Shown here: positions 1 through 12,435 of the stretch, piece by piece
Position numbering within the stretch: the first letter of the stretch is position 1
Layout of the letters: each line of letters begins with the position of its first letter
NCBI RefSeq assembly: GCF_030247195.1
Contig: NC_080672.1
Location: 27,907,906-27,971,905, forward strand
DNA from: Topomyia yanbarensis
Lineage: Eukaryota > Arthropoda > Insecta > Diptera > Culicidae
Direction: 5' to 3'
DNA: 64,000 bases
Translations under genes and position numbers: made by a program
The notes under the pieces: generated by a model
The model's database searches: none
The model's input: the letters and a program-made list of their open reading frames with translations, nothing else
What the model was told of the DNA's origin: nothing

Positions 1-194
1 ACCATCCACACAACGTGGCAATTTCTGTATGGTAGTAGGAAAGCTAGCTATAGGTCTAGAATTAGTGTTCTTCCTCTAGGAGGACAATCTGGCCGGCAAA
101 CTTCAGACTAATTTGCTGAGCCCTTCAGTTCCCTTGTGCCATTTAATACCACTTCCTCCTTGAGCTTGCTCGCGAACTACTCGGTCTAGTCCCC

Positions 195-885
195 GACGAT
201 GGATCTAGCCTACTCCGACGAAGAGTTCACCGGCGAGAGAAGTTCGAAAGCGAGCCAACCAGCCAGGTGCCGAGGTCGGTTCGGCGATTCCGGTAGAGTA
301 GGGCGTCCGGTTTGCTGGAGCCCCGCCGCGACTGGCGGTGTCTCGTCGCGGTCTACGCAGTCTAGTTCCCGGCGGTGAATCTAGCTTACGCTGACGGAGA
401 GTTCCCCGGCGAAAGAAGTTCTCCCGATACCGATTCCCCCTTTAAGCCTTTTAGTTCTCTTCTTGTTGATGAGCCATTCAGCTCTTCGACTTGTTCGCGA
501 ACAACTCGGTCCCCGGCGAGAGAAGTTCTCCCGAAACCGACCCAATCAGCTAGGTTCCAAGGTCATTTCGGCGATTCCTGTGAAGCAAGGCGTCCGGTCT
601 ACTCAGTGTAGTCGCTAGCAGTGAATCTAGATTACGCTGACGGAGAGTTCCCCGGCGAAAAAAGTTCTTCCAATACCGATTCTTCTTTGGTTTTCGCTAT
701 TTTTCTATCGGAACAACCGGTGGGGTGCCTTAGTCGGTCAGGCGATTCTGGATGGAGCGTAACGTCCGGTTCGCTAGCGTTTTGACGACTCATACTCGGT
801 GCTCTGTTGCAGTCTACTCGACTAGTCCTCGACGTGGATCTAGCTTTTTCCTGCGGAATATTCTCTAGCGATGATTGCTCTCCTG
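195..885. repeat. Degenerate GC-rich tandem repeat, about four units
   Basis: A unit beginning near GATCTAGC and followed by a run resembling GAGTTCCCCGGCGAAAGAAG recurs near 198, 375, 622 and 833, at spacings of about 177, 247 and 211 bp. Part of it also appears near 510-540. The array lies just past the 3' end of the minus-strand LINE reading frame that starts at 1017, so it may be that element's 3' untranslated region. The repeat is seen in the sequence; the link to the LINE is inferred. Nothing else is recognisable in the first 195 bases. Confidence 0.6.
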
Positions 886-1016
886 AAACCACTGCTCGAT
901 GTTTATCGCGCCGATTATGATCTACATCATAACTCTTACTTACTGCGTTCCACGTCTTTACGTCGCTTATCATTCTGTAGGCTACATTATCCGGGTTGAT
1001 GTCCGGTCCTCCCGTT

Positions 1017-2800
1017 TTAAATAACTGTCACTTCAAACCTCGAACATTCGAAGACCACATGCTCTGGTGTCTCCTCGACGTTCTCACACTCCGGGCCCAA
1101 TGGTGACGTTGCGTACCCGAGCCGATGAAGATACTTCCTGAAGCAGCCGTGGCTTGGTAGGAGCTGTTTCAGGAGGAAGATAATCTTTCCCTGCATTTTA
1201 TTTACCCACGTCGGTAGGTTTTGATGAGTCGGTAGGTCCACTTTCCTTTTTCCGCATTGTCCCATTCCTGCTGCCACGTCACCATCGAGTCGATTCTCAT
1301 CATCTTCCTTACGTTTCTGACGTTTCATTGATTGTAGCACTTGATGTCCTCCGTCAGGGGGATGCAGATGGGGATCATCTCGGCGATAAGGCATACTGCC
1401 TCTGGTACGCAATCGTAACTCGTACGACCACCAGCCGGAACGTCCTGTTCAGCTCTTCGCGGTTCCACTTGGTTTACAGCGCCACGTCCCAGGCAAGAGC
1501 CTCATATCGCAGTATCGCTGAGGAAACACTAGATAATATACCGACATTTCGCAGGTGTAATCAACGCAATCGTATGCCATTTGACGGTGATCTGCATCCG
1601 CTGAATCGCTTTGCAGTTGCTGACCAACAACACATCCGTCTTGTGGTGAGCTCTTTGCAGCTTGACCCCGTTTATGCAGCTCTCGATCGCATCTATTGTC
1701 TCCGTCACCGACACCTCCATTTTTTCAACAGTCTCATCACCTTTAGTGACTCGTCGTTCACGAAATCCACGATTTTCACTTTCCCGGGCAGCCGCAGTGT
1801 CAAGACCCCATCGTAAATTTCGTTCCAAAGAGTTGGACAGAGAATGGAGCCCTGAGGAACGCCCACTGCGACTCGCATTGCCTTCTACCCTTTGCTCGTC
1901 TGATACAGCAGTACTCTACTCTGGAAGTAGCTCTTCAGGGTGTGGCTCATTCTTCTGTGCAGCGCTGTTGCATTGGTCTATACAAGGCTGTACGGCTCGG
2001 TGACTTCCTGACTCTGGCAGCAACATCAGCTTATGTACCTTCTTCATTTCGGGGAAATTTCCATCATCTAAAGACTTCAGTAGTAGCATCCTGAACATGT
2101 CCGGATATGCCAGGATCGCAGCTTTCAGCGCCACGTTTGGTATTCCATCCGGACCGAGGGCTTACTTTGATTTTAGTCGCATCACCCATTTTTTGAGCTC
2201 GTCGTTAGTCGCTTGCCACTCTGCTATGATTGTTTCTTCTTCTTCGCCGTACGGTGTCGGTGACCAGGTAGTTGAATCGTGCTTCGGGAAGAGACCCGCT
2301 TTAGCTTACCCGAGCATATTTCAGCTGGTATAGACAGGCCCTCACCTTCGTCATGACGACTCAGTACGCGTCCCCCAGGGTAGTCTCAGCACAGCTACTT
2401 ATGGCAATTGGCTTGCTAAGCTTGATCTCCCGTTTAAAAGAGTCCCTACCTTCTCGAAACGTTGCTTTCACTCTCCGATCTTGCGCTCTGAGCACGCCTT
2501 CTGGCTCTAAGACAAGCAGCGTGTAGCGTACTAAGCTACTGATTTAACCACTATGCTGCACGCCGTCTACTGCATGACTCCAGTTTTCGTGCCATTGTAA
2601 CATCACAAGCCGTCACAATCCTTCTTGTTAGATCGGCCGCATCAACGTACTTGATTCCACTGTTTGCCGAAGTGACTCAACAAAGAGGTTTAAAGACTTT
2701 CGTCTTCCACTTTAGCTTGCCGGTCGTCCTTCTCCGTGCTGCAGCAGTCCAGTCCATGTTCGACGTCAGTCAAGGACTACAGAATGTGGCGAAATTTCTC
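1017..2800 (-). pseudogene. R1-like LINE ORF2, RT and C-terminal zinc-finger part (decayed)
   Basis: Read on the minus strand from about 2800 down to 1017, pieces in different frames line up in the order expected of an R1-clade ORF2. Around 2340-2500 is the segment before the RT. At 2130-2170 is an ALGPDGIPNVALKAAI-like RT start with a stop just before it. RT palm sequence follows at 1916-2134. Near 1750 is the catalytic box, read here as FVND instead of the usual FADD. At 1529-1828 is SVTETIDAIES-type sequence. The C-terminal knuckle, with ECENVEETPEHVVFEC, is at 1030-1100. Several frameshifts and stops are present, so it is dead. The endonuclease half is absent here. A matching 5' half of the same clade lies at 54.5-59.6 kb, but the two need not be one insertion. 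Confidence 0.8.
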
Positions 2801-2993
2801 TCGGTACCAATATCCGTTTCGTGAACCAATAAGCTCCCAGTTTTGGCACGATACCAGGAGCCATTTAGCTCCTCGCTTCGCCACGATCTTCTCGTTGTAG
2901 TCCTCGGCGGTTGAGGTAGCCTGCACAACGAGCCGCCAGATAGGTATCGAGATCTGCCGCCAATTTTCACCACAAGAAATATTCTCACAAGAT

Positions 2994-3021
2994 AACTTTT
3001 GCAAATGAAACTATGAGAATT
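2994..3021. repeat. 28-bp target-site duplication, left copy
   Basis: This 28-bp stretch starting AACTTTTGCAAATGAAACT recurs at 5508-5535 with one mismatch. The two copies flank the poly(A)-ended retroposon between them. A duplication this long is typical of target-primed reverse transcription. Confidence 0.75.
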
Positions 3022-5507
3022 TTTTTTCGATAGTTGTCCTACTGGAGCCGTAGAGCTAGGTTCTCGGCAGGGCTCCCCGTCAGAATCACATACTACAATT
3101 TGCAGACGAGACAGGCAATGTCGCCCACTAAAACAGTGCTTTAGGCCAATTGTAGCAGGCCGTGATTCTGAATGTGATATTCATTGTACGGTTCAGGTAT
3201 GTGCGGGCGTGAGGACTCGCGATCGCGTGTATCATCGTGAAGAGCTCGAGCATTTGTGCGTTAACGTGTTCGATCGCGTGTGCTAGCGTGTATGTAGCTT
3301 CGCGTGTATAAATTCTATTTTATAACCGTGTGCCTTTCGCATATTCGCGTGTTCTTGGATAATTGCGCGGACCGTGGATTTAATACTTTATTGTTGGTGT
3401 ACGTCTAAGATGCTAAAAGATAGTGAGATCTTCCATTTCACTAGAGTTCTCGGTGATGTCACTATGGAATGTGTTGTCTAGTGGATATGAGCTTTTTTTC
3501 GATTGGTCCTACTAAATGTATGGGCCTAAGTTATTAGGACAGAGAGTAATGGTTTCCGGACGTGACCGATTCATGAGCGCGCGAAAACGGACGTTTGTAG
3601 GTTCGCGTTTAAGACAGCGTTGGAAACTTCGCAAGAGCTAAAACGTTTTCCTTATTACCGGGGTGTTATTAAGTTTGCACGATCGCGAACGTAGGTGTGC
3701 GTTGTTAATCGCGAAAGGCGTAAGCGTTCGTATGTTAACGTGTTTGTCACGTGTGCTCGCGTGCATGTGACTTCACGTGTACAAGACTGGATTCTATAAC
3801 CATGTGGCCATTCCTACATACGCGTGCGTTCTTGGATGGTCACGCGGACCTTCATTCTGGTAGTTAGTTTTCGGTGTACAATTCACATTCTGACAGGGAG
3901 TAAGTTACCCCATATCACTAGAGTCCTCGGTCATGTTGCCATGTAACATGGTGTCCACTGGATATGAGAGCTTTCTTTTTTTAATTGATCCAATTGAAGG
4001 CATGGACCTAGTCTGCTGATATCAAGGATAGAAACATCCGGAAGTGACCGATTCATGTTCGTGCGACCGTGGGAGTTTTTAGGTTCACGCTTGAGACCGT
4101 GTTTGAAAATTTATAAGAGCTAAGACATTCACTTTATCACCGGGATGTTATCATGTTTACGAGATCGCGGGTGTAGGTGCCGTGGCTGGTCGCGAAGGGC
4201 TCAAGCATTTGTATATTAACGTGTTTGTCACGTGTATGTGACTTCGCGTGTATAATTTCGATTTTATAATGATGTAGTGTGTATTCTTATTTGATCGCAC
4301 GCGAACCGTGAGTCTGATGCTTAATTTTTAGTGTATGGAACAGATGGTAGAAGAGAGTCCGTTTCCCAATACCACTAGCATTCCAGGTCATGTCACTATG
4401 GAACGTGTTGTTTAGGGAATATGAGCGTCACTTTTTTGATTGGTTCAACTGAAGACATTAGTCCAGACTGGACCGGACCGAGGTAAGACTTCCGGACGTG
4501 ACCGTTTCATGATCGCGCGAGTGGTGGGTTAATGTTTGAGACCGCGTTTGGAAGTTTAAAGATGCTACGTTTACTTAACTACCGGGGTTTTTTCATGTAG
4601 GCGAAATCGCGGGCGTAAGTATGTGTGGATTATTGCAATTGCATGGTCGCGTTTGTGGCCAGGTTTGTGTTACCGCGAAGGCCACGAGCGTTTGTACCTA
4701 TATGAGTATAGATAGGGTATAGTAGAGATATACTAATAAAAGGAATCATAACATGCCGAATAAAGAAAAAAAGATGCAAAGAGCTAGATTAGGAGTGTAT
4801 AAATTGACCGATACTATTTTGGTATACATCAGTAATAGAAAAGCAAACTAATAGATGTACAAAAGAAACAGACCAGCGAAGTAGAACAGAAAAACACATG
4901 TAACATGCAATCAAACTCGTATAAATGCAGCAAATATTGTATATTTACCATTAACGACAATTGCATGCTGTTAGACTTTCATCATGCTATGCTGGCCGGG
5001 AATGGATGACTTGCGTCGGTAAATTCATTTTACCCAAATTTATCCAATCCGACTTTCCCGAATGAATTCAATTGTATTTGGATTGAATTGATGTATTAAA
5101 TTAATTCAGTTATTAAATTAATTTAATTAGTATATGCACGATGACGAATTAGACCGATAAATGGACACACAATGACTTCCACTGTGAGCCCCGTCCACGA
5201 ATACCGCCATCAAATTGTGGAACAATATTTGCAATCACGGCACACAGCAAAAGTCAATGCACGACGACCCGCCAGTCGGCCACATCACCGTGCACAGACC
5301 AGTGGTTGAGCGTTTGTATGCGCTGGTGCAGAGTATGAAGAAACATAGAACATAAAAAAGGCGCATAAGCCCTCTCGGTCTCCTCGATGCGCCACTATCG
5401 AGGCGTAATGCAATTACCATCTTAAAGCAGTTGTTCTTTAGCGCTGATGCACGCAATATGCCTGATGATGTCTGCAATACCGTCAAACCCCTCAACCTTG
5501 GGGAGAG
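3022..5507 (-). mobile_element. Poly(A)-tailed retroposon with ~470-bp internal repeats (copy I)
   Basis: The element is bounded by 28-bp direct repeats at 2994-3021 and 5508-5535. On the minus strand it ends, at the low-coordinate side, in a run of eight A residues. Its 3' half (about 3180-4730) is a tandem array of three diverged units of roughly 455-485 bp. Recurring landmarks are GTTAACGTGTT-like sequence near 3262, 3733 and 4216, and ACCGATTCATGA-like sequence near 3562, 4045 and 4500. The 5' part (about 4950-5507) carries no long open frame that I recognise. Copies occur at 10.13-11.70 kb in the opposite orientation and at 32.55-35.61 kb in the same orientation. A non-autonomous LINE derivative is the simplest reading; no RT is visible inside it. 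Confidence 0.7.
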
Positions 5508-5535
5508 AACTTTTGCAAATGAAACTTTGAGAATT
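5508..5535. repeat. 28-bp target-site duplication, right copy
   Basis: Matches 2994-3021 with a single mismatch and marks the 5' boundary of retroposon copy I. Confidence 0.75.
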
Positions 5536-5699
5536 CTATTTAAAATATTAGGACACATTCTTTCCTGACGTTTGCAACGATTTGACGAATCTTCATTCGA
5601 CAAATATGTTATAACTTTATCAAATGAACGCCTACATCAAAACTTATTACAGATTCGGAAAGTAGACAAAATTTCACGAAAGATTCAATCAACATAAAC

Positions 5700-6050
5700 G
5701 TGTTGGCGCCCTCTATGTGGTCACAGGTGGAACTAAAATGTTCCAACCAAAAGATAACTCGTATCATGTACTACAATTCTTCTGAACATACTATTCAGCT
5801 AAATCTAACCCTTATTTTACAAAAATCGTGGAAATCGAGTACTAATACACAACCATGCACTGCTCTGCTAGGCCCCATGCAAAACTGACTCAGACATCAC
5901 TTCGTTAAAAGTTTAATAACTTCTTTCAACAAAGCCGGATTGACTACAAATCTTCGACAAAGTTGTAGAGAATTAAATTATCTTTCTTATTTACACTTAC
6001 AGTGGTAATACAATGCATATAGTGCCACCTAGCGGTGAAAATGACGTACC
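5700..6050. repeat. Dispersed repeat, family with copies at 21.84 and 42.41 kb
   Basis: The stretch containing AGGCCCCATGCAAAACTGA, then AAAAGTTTAATAACTTCTT, a CTTCGACAAAGTTGT-like motif and GTGCCACCTAGCGGTGA recurs in the same order at about 42410-42650 and, inverted, at about 21840-22250. No terminal repeats or coding potential were found. It is a diverged, non-coding interspersed repeat. The rest of 5536-8550 holds only short open frames that I do not recognise. Confidence 0.6.
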
Positions 6051-7681
6051 ACTGATTTGCACCGCCGCTGCCACCAAAACTGACTCGATGTCTCGGCCGT
6101 TTATTTTACTTTTGCTGCGGGTCCTCTGGACCATCGAAAATCACCACTAATTCAATTTCTTGACCGGTACGCTAAGCCTCTTCACTTACTCTTGCGGTTC
6201 GTGCCAGGTTGGGCTTTCTAAGCTCACCGCATTTGACCGCAGGGTGAGTACGGAGCACGCGACACGCACTGACAGCTCTCTCATCAGCGGATTCTCAACC
6301 TCTTACGCTGAGTCCGATCCTGCACGGCACGCACCGATCGTCGAAACATTTCCTCGCTCGCGCGATACGTCGACTCCAACGAAGCAGCCACTATTACAGA
6401 CCGTGTTCCGTGAACGTACTTTTTCGAGCCCCCGCGTGGTCCAACAACTTCCAAGCCAAAAAAGTGCAGAAAACCACTCCACCGTCGACCGAACTCTTCA
6501 CCCCTTATTTTCCGAATGAGGCATTTTTCTTGCTGTCACCCGTTATTCCAGGATATCATTTACAAGCAAAATTGTTGCTTTAGAGCGAGCCGTCAAATTC
6601 GCTCCTCTGTAGTGCACGCTCCCATTGAACATTTCAATTACTCATTTTAATGTAACAACACATTTAACCGGATCGAGGATGCCAAAATAAAATTTTCAAT
6701 GGAGACAGATAGAAAGCGAACGTCTTCCTCAAGGTTGCAGAATAATAATTTGCAGTAGTTCCTCTGAACATGTCAATCTACTAATTCTCTCCGTTGAGAA
6801 TCTGATGTTGGCGTTCGTTATGTGGTATATTGCGTGACACAAATTCTTCAGCAAAATATGACGCATATTACTGTCTTTCTGAAATTCAAAGTAATAAAAA
6901 TAAACCTAACAAATAAATAAGTGCATGAAAATTAGAAAATTAGACAATAAATCCAAACGGTCTCACACCTTATGTATATCACACAAAAACAGCTTCACTG
7001 CTATTCAGTATCGGTTCAAACAATTCAAAATGAAACAAGGTACATCCCAATCTCATAAGATGCACTCGATTAGGCACAGTCGTGCATCTTCCTTCGTGGG
7101 TATACCAACTGCTACCACACTATGCAGAACCGTGCTAGGCACGGGCATGCAACTTTTGCTTCCACACGTGCGTGTGCCAGTTGAAGTCAAAATTTTCCCT
7201 GCAATAACTTTCGATTCGATTTTCGTACGTACCCAAGCGCTGCATCGCCCGAATGAGCGAAAAAAAAATTGCGAGAAAAAAACAATTCCTTTGCGAGAAA
7301 AAAAACTATTTCACTTGTCGGGCTTGTCAGCGAACTAACATTTTTAATCGAACCAAGTCAGGTGAAAACACTTGAAAGAGGTTGCTTCGAAAAGAAGGAT
7401 CGGGTTTAAAATTGGATCAGTTGTGAAGTCAGGGAAATAAATATATAACGAGAGGAAGTTTTTTGTGGGGATTTTTTTTTCACGAAAAAATCAAACAGTA
7501 TCAGGCGCTTACGCTCAACCCACGCTGGAATAATAATACACCAACCACAATCTGATCTGTATGATGTTTTTCACGGCAAAGGATGATTATGCCATGTTTG
7601 AAAGGGTCGAATAAGGAACATTTTATACTACAAGGTAAACATATCAAACTCGCACAATCTATAATAAGAGTGGCAATGCCA

Positions 7682-7717
7682 ACTGTCACAACTCTCGTCA
7701 CAACTCTCGTCACAATT
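7682..7717. repeat. 12-bp tandem repeat
   Basis: About three copies of a CACAACTCTCGT-type 12-mer stand in a row. It is a short minisatellite in otherwise featureless AT-rich DNA. Confidence 0.6.
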
Positions 7718-8559
7718 CCAAATAAACCCACACTTGTCAAACACGTACTACAGCTAAATGAAGAAAACGAAAGATTCGGTTTTGTTTACTGCTCACCACT
7801 TTGCTTTGCGAGTCACGAATCGTTCAGTAGTTCCCCATAAAGCGTATTCTAACAGATGGTACAATCAAAACTCCGCCAAAAAGAAACTATCCGTCAATGT
7901 ACAATACCATACAAAATTAATTATACTAGAAATCTTTCGGAGGCTTGAAAGATGGCCTATGTCGAAAACTCACGCACTTTGTGCACGTCTCAACGTTCTC
8001 AACGTTAACCGTTTCCATAATTGATTTTTGTTTTTCGATGGCCTCTTGACCTTCCTTGATGGCATTGTGCCAGTGGCAGATGTGCGTTCGGGGTAGAATT
8101 TCTGCTTCGAAAGTCTGCTAAAGAAGGTCCGGGGCCTCGTTGAGAGTTTTTTTTGTTTTACACAAAACATGATTAAGTTATAGCTTATTGTGACAAATAT
8201 AATACATAGCAGTACTGGATGTCTCATATGATTAAACTGAATAAGGGTGACTACCGTGAGCCTCAGCTCAAGTTTCATTTTCAACACACGTCCACTTCGC
8301 GAATAGCAGATCGAATATGACAAAATCAGCAGTCCTTTAATTGCAGTAAGAAGAAAGCTTTGAACCCTAGATTCTGCGGACAATCTAGTTCTAACTCGGA
8401 CAGAACTACTTTAAACCCCTCTTAAACCATTCTGAAATAACGATATCTTATACATTTTGAAGTATGAGTCAATTAAAATAACGTAGCCGACTTTTTTAAT
8501 ATAATTATATGTAAGCGATGAGTTCGAGAACTGAAAAACGGTAAGTCCGTTGAGAAGTA

Positions 8560-10065
8560 CAGAATCCCGGCCCAACTTCCGATAGTCGGGAGTGACCGGC
8601 TCTATAAAGCAATTCATTGCGTGATCGGGATGATCTGTGTGGAAGAAGAGATGCTTTCAGATTGGTGGATGTCATAAGCCCTATCTTCAAGAAGGGGTCA
8701 CAACCTCGAATGGAATGACTATCGTGACATAACGGTCCTTAATACCTTCTACAAGGTATTCTCTCGTGCTCTGTTTTTTCAGACTACACCCGTTGCCTGA
8801 ATCCTTTGTCTACGACTACCAAAGCGTGCTTCGAAACGGGCGATCAGAGATGGACCAAATTTACTCTCCCTCAAGTTCTGGAAAAAAAACCAGCCCTAAT
8901 TCAACTTCCGGACGACTCACGATCTGTTTCTCGGCTTCAAGGCGACGTACGATTCAGTGAAACTAAACGAACTGTGTCAGATAATGTTTGAAAGTAGCTA
9001 CCGACAAAGCTGATTAAGCTGATTCACATGACGTAGGATGGATCAAAATCATCGTCGCGTCAAATTAGCCGGAGAGGCAGCTGACTGGTTTGTGACGTTG
9101 GATGAATAGAAACAGGGCAATACACTGTTTGAGAGATTACGCCACAGTAGAACATGGAAAAATATGCATTTTCGGGACTTTTTATCAACGCAACAAAGAG
9201 GTGAATCAGGATCTTGTTAAATGAAATTTGTAATACTAGCTGTGAGGCACAAAAAATAATTTTTTCAGAGCTTAAAACTATTTTTTTTCAATTCCTTAGC
9301 AAGCGACAAGAAGTGGCACACCTTTTTACCAAAATCGCTAAAATATTATAAAAATCGTTACAGAATTGCTCCTTAAAAATTTATGCAATAAAAAAATAAA
9401 TTCCTACGTGCGTCGCTGGAGGAAGCCGATTTGAAAATACTGTGAAAAATTCAGAACGATAAAAATAATTTGTTCGAGCTACATTTTCGGCCAGCTCAAA
9501 AAAGGGGTTTCGAGAAAAACGCAGCTAAATTCTAACTGTTAATCTATTGTTCAACAAGAAGACAACAAGAAGGTGCAATCACATAGCGACAAACCATTAT
9601 CACGAGATCTCCCATACTTCTTGACTTCGCTGACAACATCGACATCGTTGGCGTCGATCGCAGAGTAGTGGAAGAGGTGTTGTTACCTTTTAAAAGGGAG
9701 ACTGTGACAGTCGGATTGAGTATGAACTCTGACAAGACAATGTAACTGGTAGAGAACGGGGCAGTCCGCGGGCTGTTGGTTCCGAGGTGACAATCGTTGG
9801 GATACGGTACGGGGTTTTACGAATATCTATAAATTAGTTGAAAAATTCGCGTTTCGATTTCGTCTCATGTATTTCTGAGCAAACCCGTAGTCCTGTGTGA
9901 TGTCCCGCAAATGTTTTGTACAAGTCGCTGATACTCAGCGTGCTGCTCTGTACGGATATGAGACACGGGCGTTAAAGGAAGCAAACTATCGAGTGGTCGG
10001 TGTGTTTGAGGGAAGAATTCAGCGTTCAATGTTCGGCGGCATCTCCTCCTATCTCCGAGCACCAA
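8560..10065 (+). pseudogene. Non-LTR retrotransposon reverse transcriptase (decayed, interrupted)
   Basis: Fragments in shifting frames follow the order of a LINE RT. PIFKKGS is near 8680 and EWNDYRDITVLNTFYKVFSR near 8707-8770. RNGRSEMDQI-like sequence is near 8835, FKATYDSVKLNEL near 8940, and FVTLDE with a stop and KQG near 9090. After an unrelated stretch of about 400 bp, DFADNIDIVGVDRR (the catalytic FADD box with D changed to N) is near 9625-9660. GYETRALKEANYRVVGVFE is near 9955-10005. The motif style is that of the RTE/L2-like RTs common in mosquitoes. Stops, frameshifts and the altered FADD box mean it is inactive. Its 3' end lies about 60 bp before retroposon copy II. Confidence 0.8.
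9140..9560. other. Unrelated AT-rich insert inside the RT relic
   Basis: The RT alignment stops after the KQG motif near 9115 and resumes near 9600. The sequence between is AT-rich with no coding match. I found no terminal repeats, so it could be an insertion or a deletion and rearrangement scar. Confidence 0.4.
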
Positions 10066-10126
10066 CCGAATGCCAGAATTTTGTGAAGTTGTAAGTATAA
10101 GTCTTCTGAATATTTGTCTGTAACAC

Positions 10127-11700
10127 CCTCCCCTAGGTTGACGGGTTTGACGGTATTGCAAGCATGATCAAGCATATTTGTGCATCAGTTTTAACGAACC
10201 TCCGACAGACAACTGCTTTACGATGGTTATTGCATTACTCGTCGATAGTGGTGCATCAAGGAGACCGAGAGGGTATATGTGCCTTTTTTGTGTTTTCACA
10301 CTCTGCACCAGCCCTAACTAGCGGTCAGCCAACAGCCTGTACAGCACTGCAGTGGATTGACTTTTTCTTTAGCTTGAATTTTCAAACATTGGCCAACAGC
10401 TTAATGATAGTGCTCGTGGGCACGATTCGCAGTGGGGTGTGTCGATTTATCAGTCGACTTCGTCATCGTGCATTGGCTTATTAAAAAATGTAAAAGTAGA
10501 AGCCTATTAGTGGTTGTGTTGTAATCTATCTGTGTATGTGTTCGTCTTAGTATTTATGACAGCTGGGTCAGAGCATGGCTGCAGAACTGGCGTATATGAT
10601 AGAATAGTGAGTAATCCTGCCTAGGATTCGTTGGTCACTTTGTTCCGGTATTCAATTCACGCATTCGATACGATTCATTCGGGAAGATCGGCTTGGATAA
10701 ATTAAGGTATAAATTAAGGTTCCCGCTCAGCATAGTATGAAAAAATTCTAACAGAACACAATTGTCGTTGATGGAAAATAAGTAACATTAGCTCGCATTT
10801 TTACGAGTTCAAGTAGTCTATTTTTATGTACTTCTATTAGTTTGCTTTTCCACAACTCATGTGTACCAAAAACAATATCGATCAATTAATACATTTTCAC
10901 TTAATTACTTTCTTTTTTTCTTTATTCGGAATGTTATTTTTATTTTTATTACTATATCTATATAATTAGATTCATACTAATACTCACCAACACAATCAAT
11001 TGCAGATTCTCTCATTTACACTCACAATCTCTCTCATTCAAAACTTACAAACGCTCGTGGTCTTCTCGATAACACAAACCTGATTATAAACGGGAACATA
11101 CAATTGCAATCATCCACACATACTAACGCCCGTGATCTTGCCAACACCCCGGTAATTAAGAGAATATTGTAACACTTAAAAATTTACAAACGTGGTGTCG
11201 AGCATTAATCCACCGCTCGCGCGATGATGAGTCAGACACATTCGGAAGTTACATTCGCTCATATTCGCTAGAAAACACATTCCATGGCGACGTGACCGGA
11301 AACTCCAGTGAAATTCTAGACTCTAGTGAACTCACTCTCTTCTAGCACCTAAACCATACATTAAATATTCTTATTGAAATGCGGTCATCAGTATTATGAT
11401 TCATGGAGAACAGGCTTTGATGTTCTCTCCGACGTTTCGACTATATTTTTAGTCTTTTTCTAGGATTGCTATAATATGAGTTTTAATTTATGAAACGTAT
11501 TGACATAATCAACCAAAATTAAGTATCAGATTCAGATCAGACCGCGTGCGATCATTCAAGAACACGCGAATGGCGCCACGGTTATAGAAAATAATTTATG
11601 CACGCGAAGTTACATACACGCTAGTGCACGCGACATTTTTGTACAAACATACAAACGCTCGAGTCCTTCACGATCATCCATGTCCACCTAGGTCCGCTAT
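10127..11700 (+). mobile_element. Retroposon copy II, inverted relative to copy I
   Basis: The sequence from about 10127 (CCCCTAGGTTGACGGGTTTG) onward is the reverse complement of the 5' part of copy I. The order is the same: a 5' part at 10130-10770, an AT-rich middle, then the repeat array at about 10980-11690 with ACAAACGCTCG-like landmarks near 11049 and 11655. It loses similarity near 11700 without a visible poly(A) tail, so the 3' end is truncated or overwritten. A 106-residue open frame at 10164-10484 has a counterpart on the minus strand of copy I (5235-5603). The conceptual proteins are not conserved, so I do not call it a gene. Confidence 0.65.
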
Positions 11701-11704
11701 CTCG

Positions 11705-12435
11705 CAAACAGGATATCATCCAGGTGACTAAGTGAACGGTTTAGCACTTATAGGATAATTTCGGTAGAGATGCCGCACTCTCTATATCTCGTAGATAGAG
11801 TCACTTTAGTACGGTAATGCGATATTGTGAGTTTGTCTTTCGAAGAAATACAACACTGGAGAGGTGGAGTTCAGCTATTTTCATCCTCGTCCCCTACCAT
11901 CTATTTTTATTGGATGATTCATCAAAAGAGCTATCTCTGAGAATGAACCACCTTGATTATGCAGCTATTTTTTCCGATCTTATTTTTTACAAGCAACTAA
12001 GTAGCCTTTATTTTAATATACCCAGAATAGCACCTATTTTGTCGTATGTAATTTTAAATGTTCGTATCCACCGGGTGATGTCAATCAAGCTGACATTTCT
12101 TTGGAACTAATACAAACTAATTTCTTTGCTTTGTTCAGCGTTTATTTGACCAACTAGGGAGCTAATCCACCTGGCATTTAGTATGCGTAGGAAATACGCA
12201 TGGTCTTGTCTGAGTGGAACGATAACTGTTTAATCATGTACGAGGATTGAATTCTCAATCCTCATACGCAATTGGCGAGAAGAACCAAGTAGTTATCAAT
12301 TTGTGGCAGTCATATCAGCACAAAGAGCAAATGCCTTACTGTCTCGAAGTTCGTGGAAAAAATTTTGATTACGTACAGTACAGTAAGAAGTTGTATACAA
12401 TTTTACATATTCTTAGATAACTGTTACTAATAAAA
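11705..12435. other. No gene seen
   Basis: AT-rich sequence with one open frame of 97 codons at 11817-12110 that has no recognisable domain. I see no splice-supported gene, RNA gene or element boundary here. Confidence 0.4.

Noticed and set aside
3180..4730. CRISPR array or centromeric satellite
   Set aside because: Units are about 470 bp, diverged and confined within retroposon copies; there are no short repeats with unique spacers.
6160..6519. 119-residue open frame in a GC-richer patch
   Set aside because: No domain, no promoter or splice signals and no homologous reading on either strand that I recognise; left unannotated.
6925..7338. 137-residue open frame (+)
   Set aside because: Low-complexity Lys/Asn-rich ends, no domain and no supporting signals; probably chance in AT-rich DNA.
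3022..11700. One giant foldback transposon with the two repeat arms as its ends
   Set aside because: Copy I alone has a poly(A) tail and its own 28-bp duplication, so the arms are better read as two independent retroposon insertions in opposite orientation.
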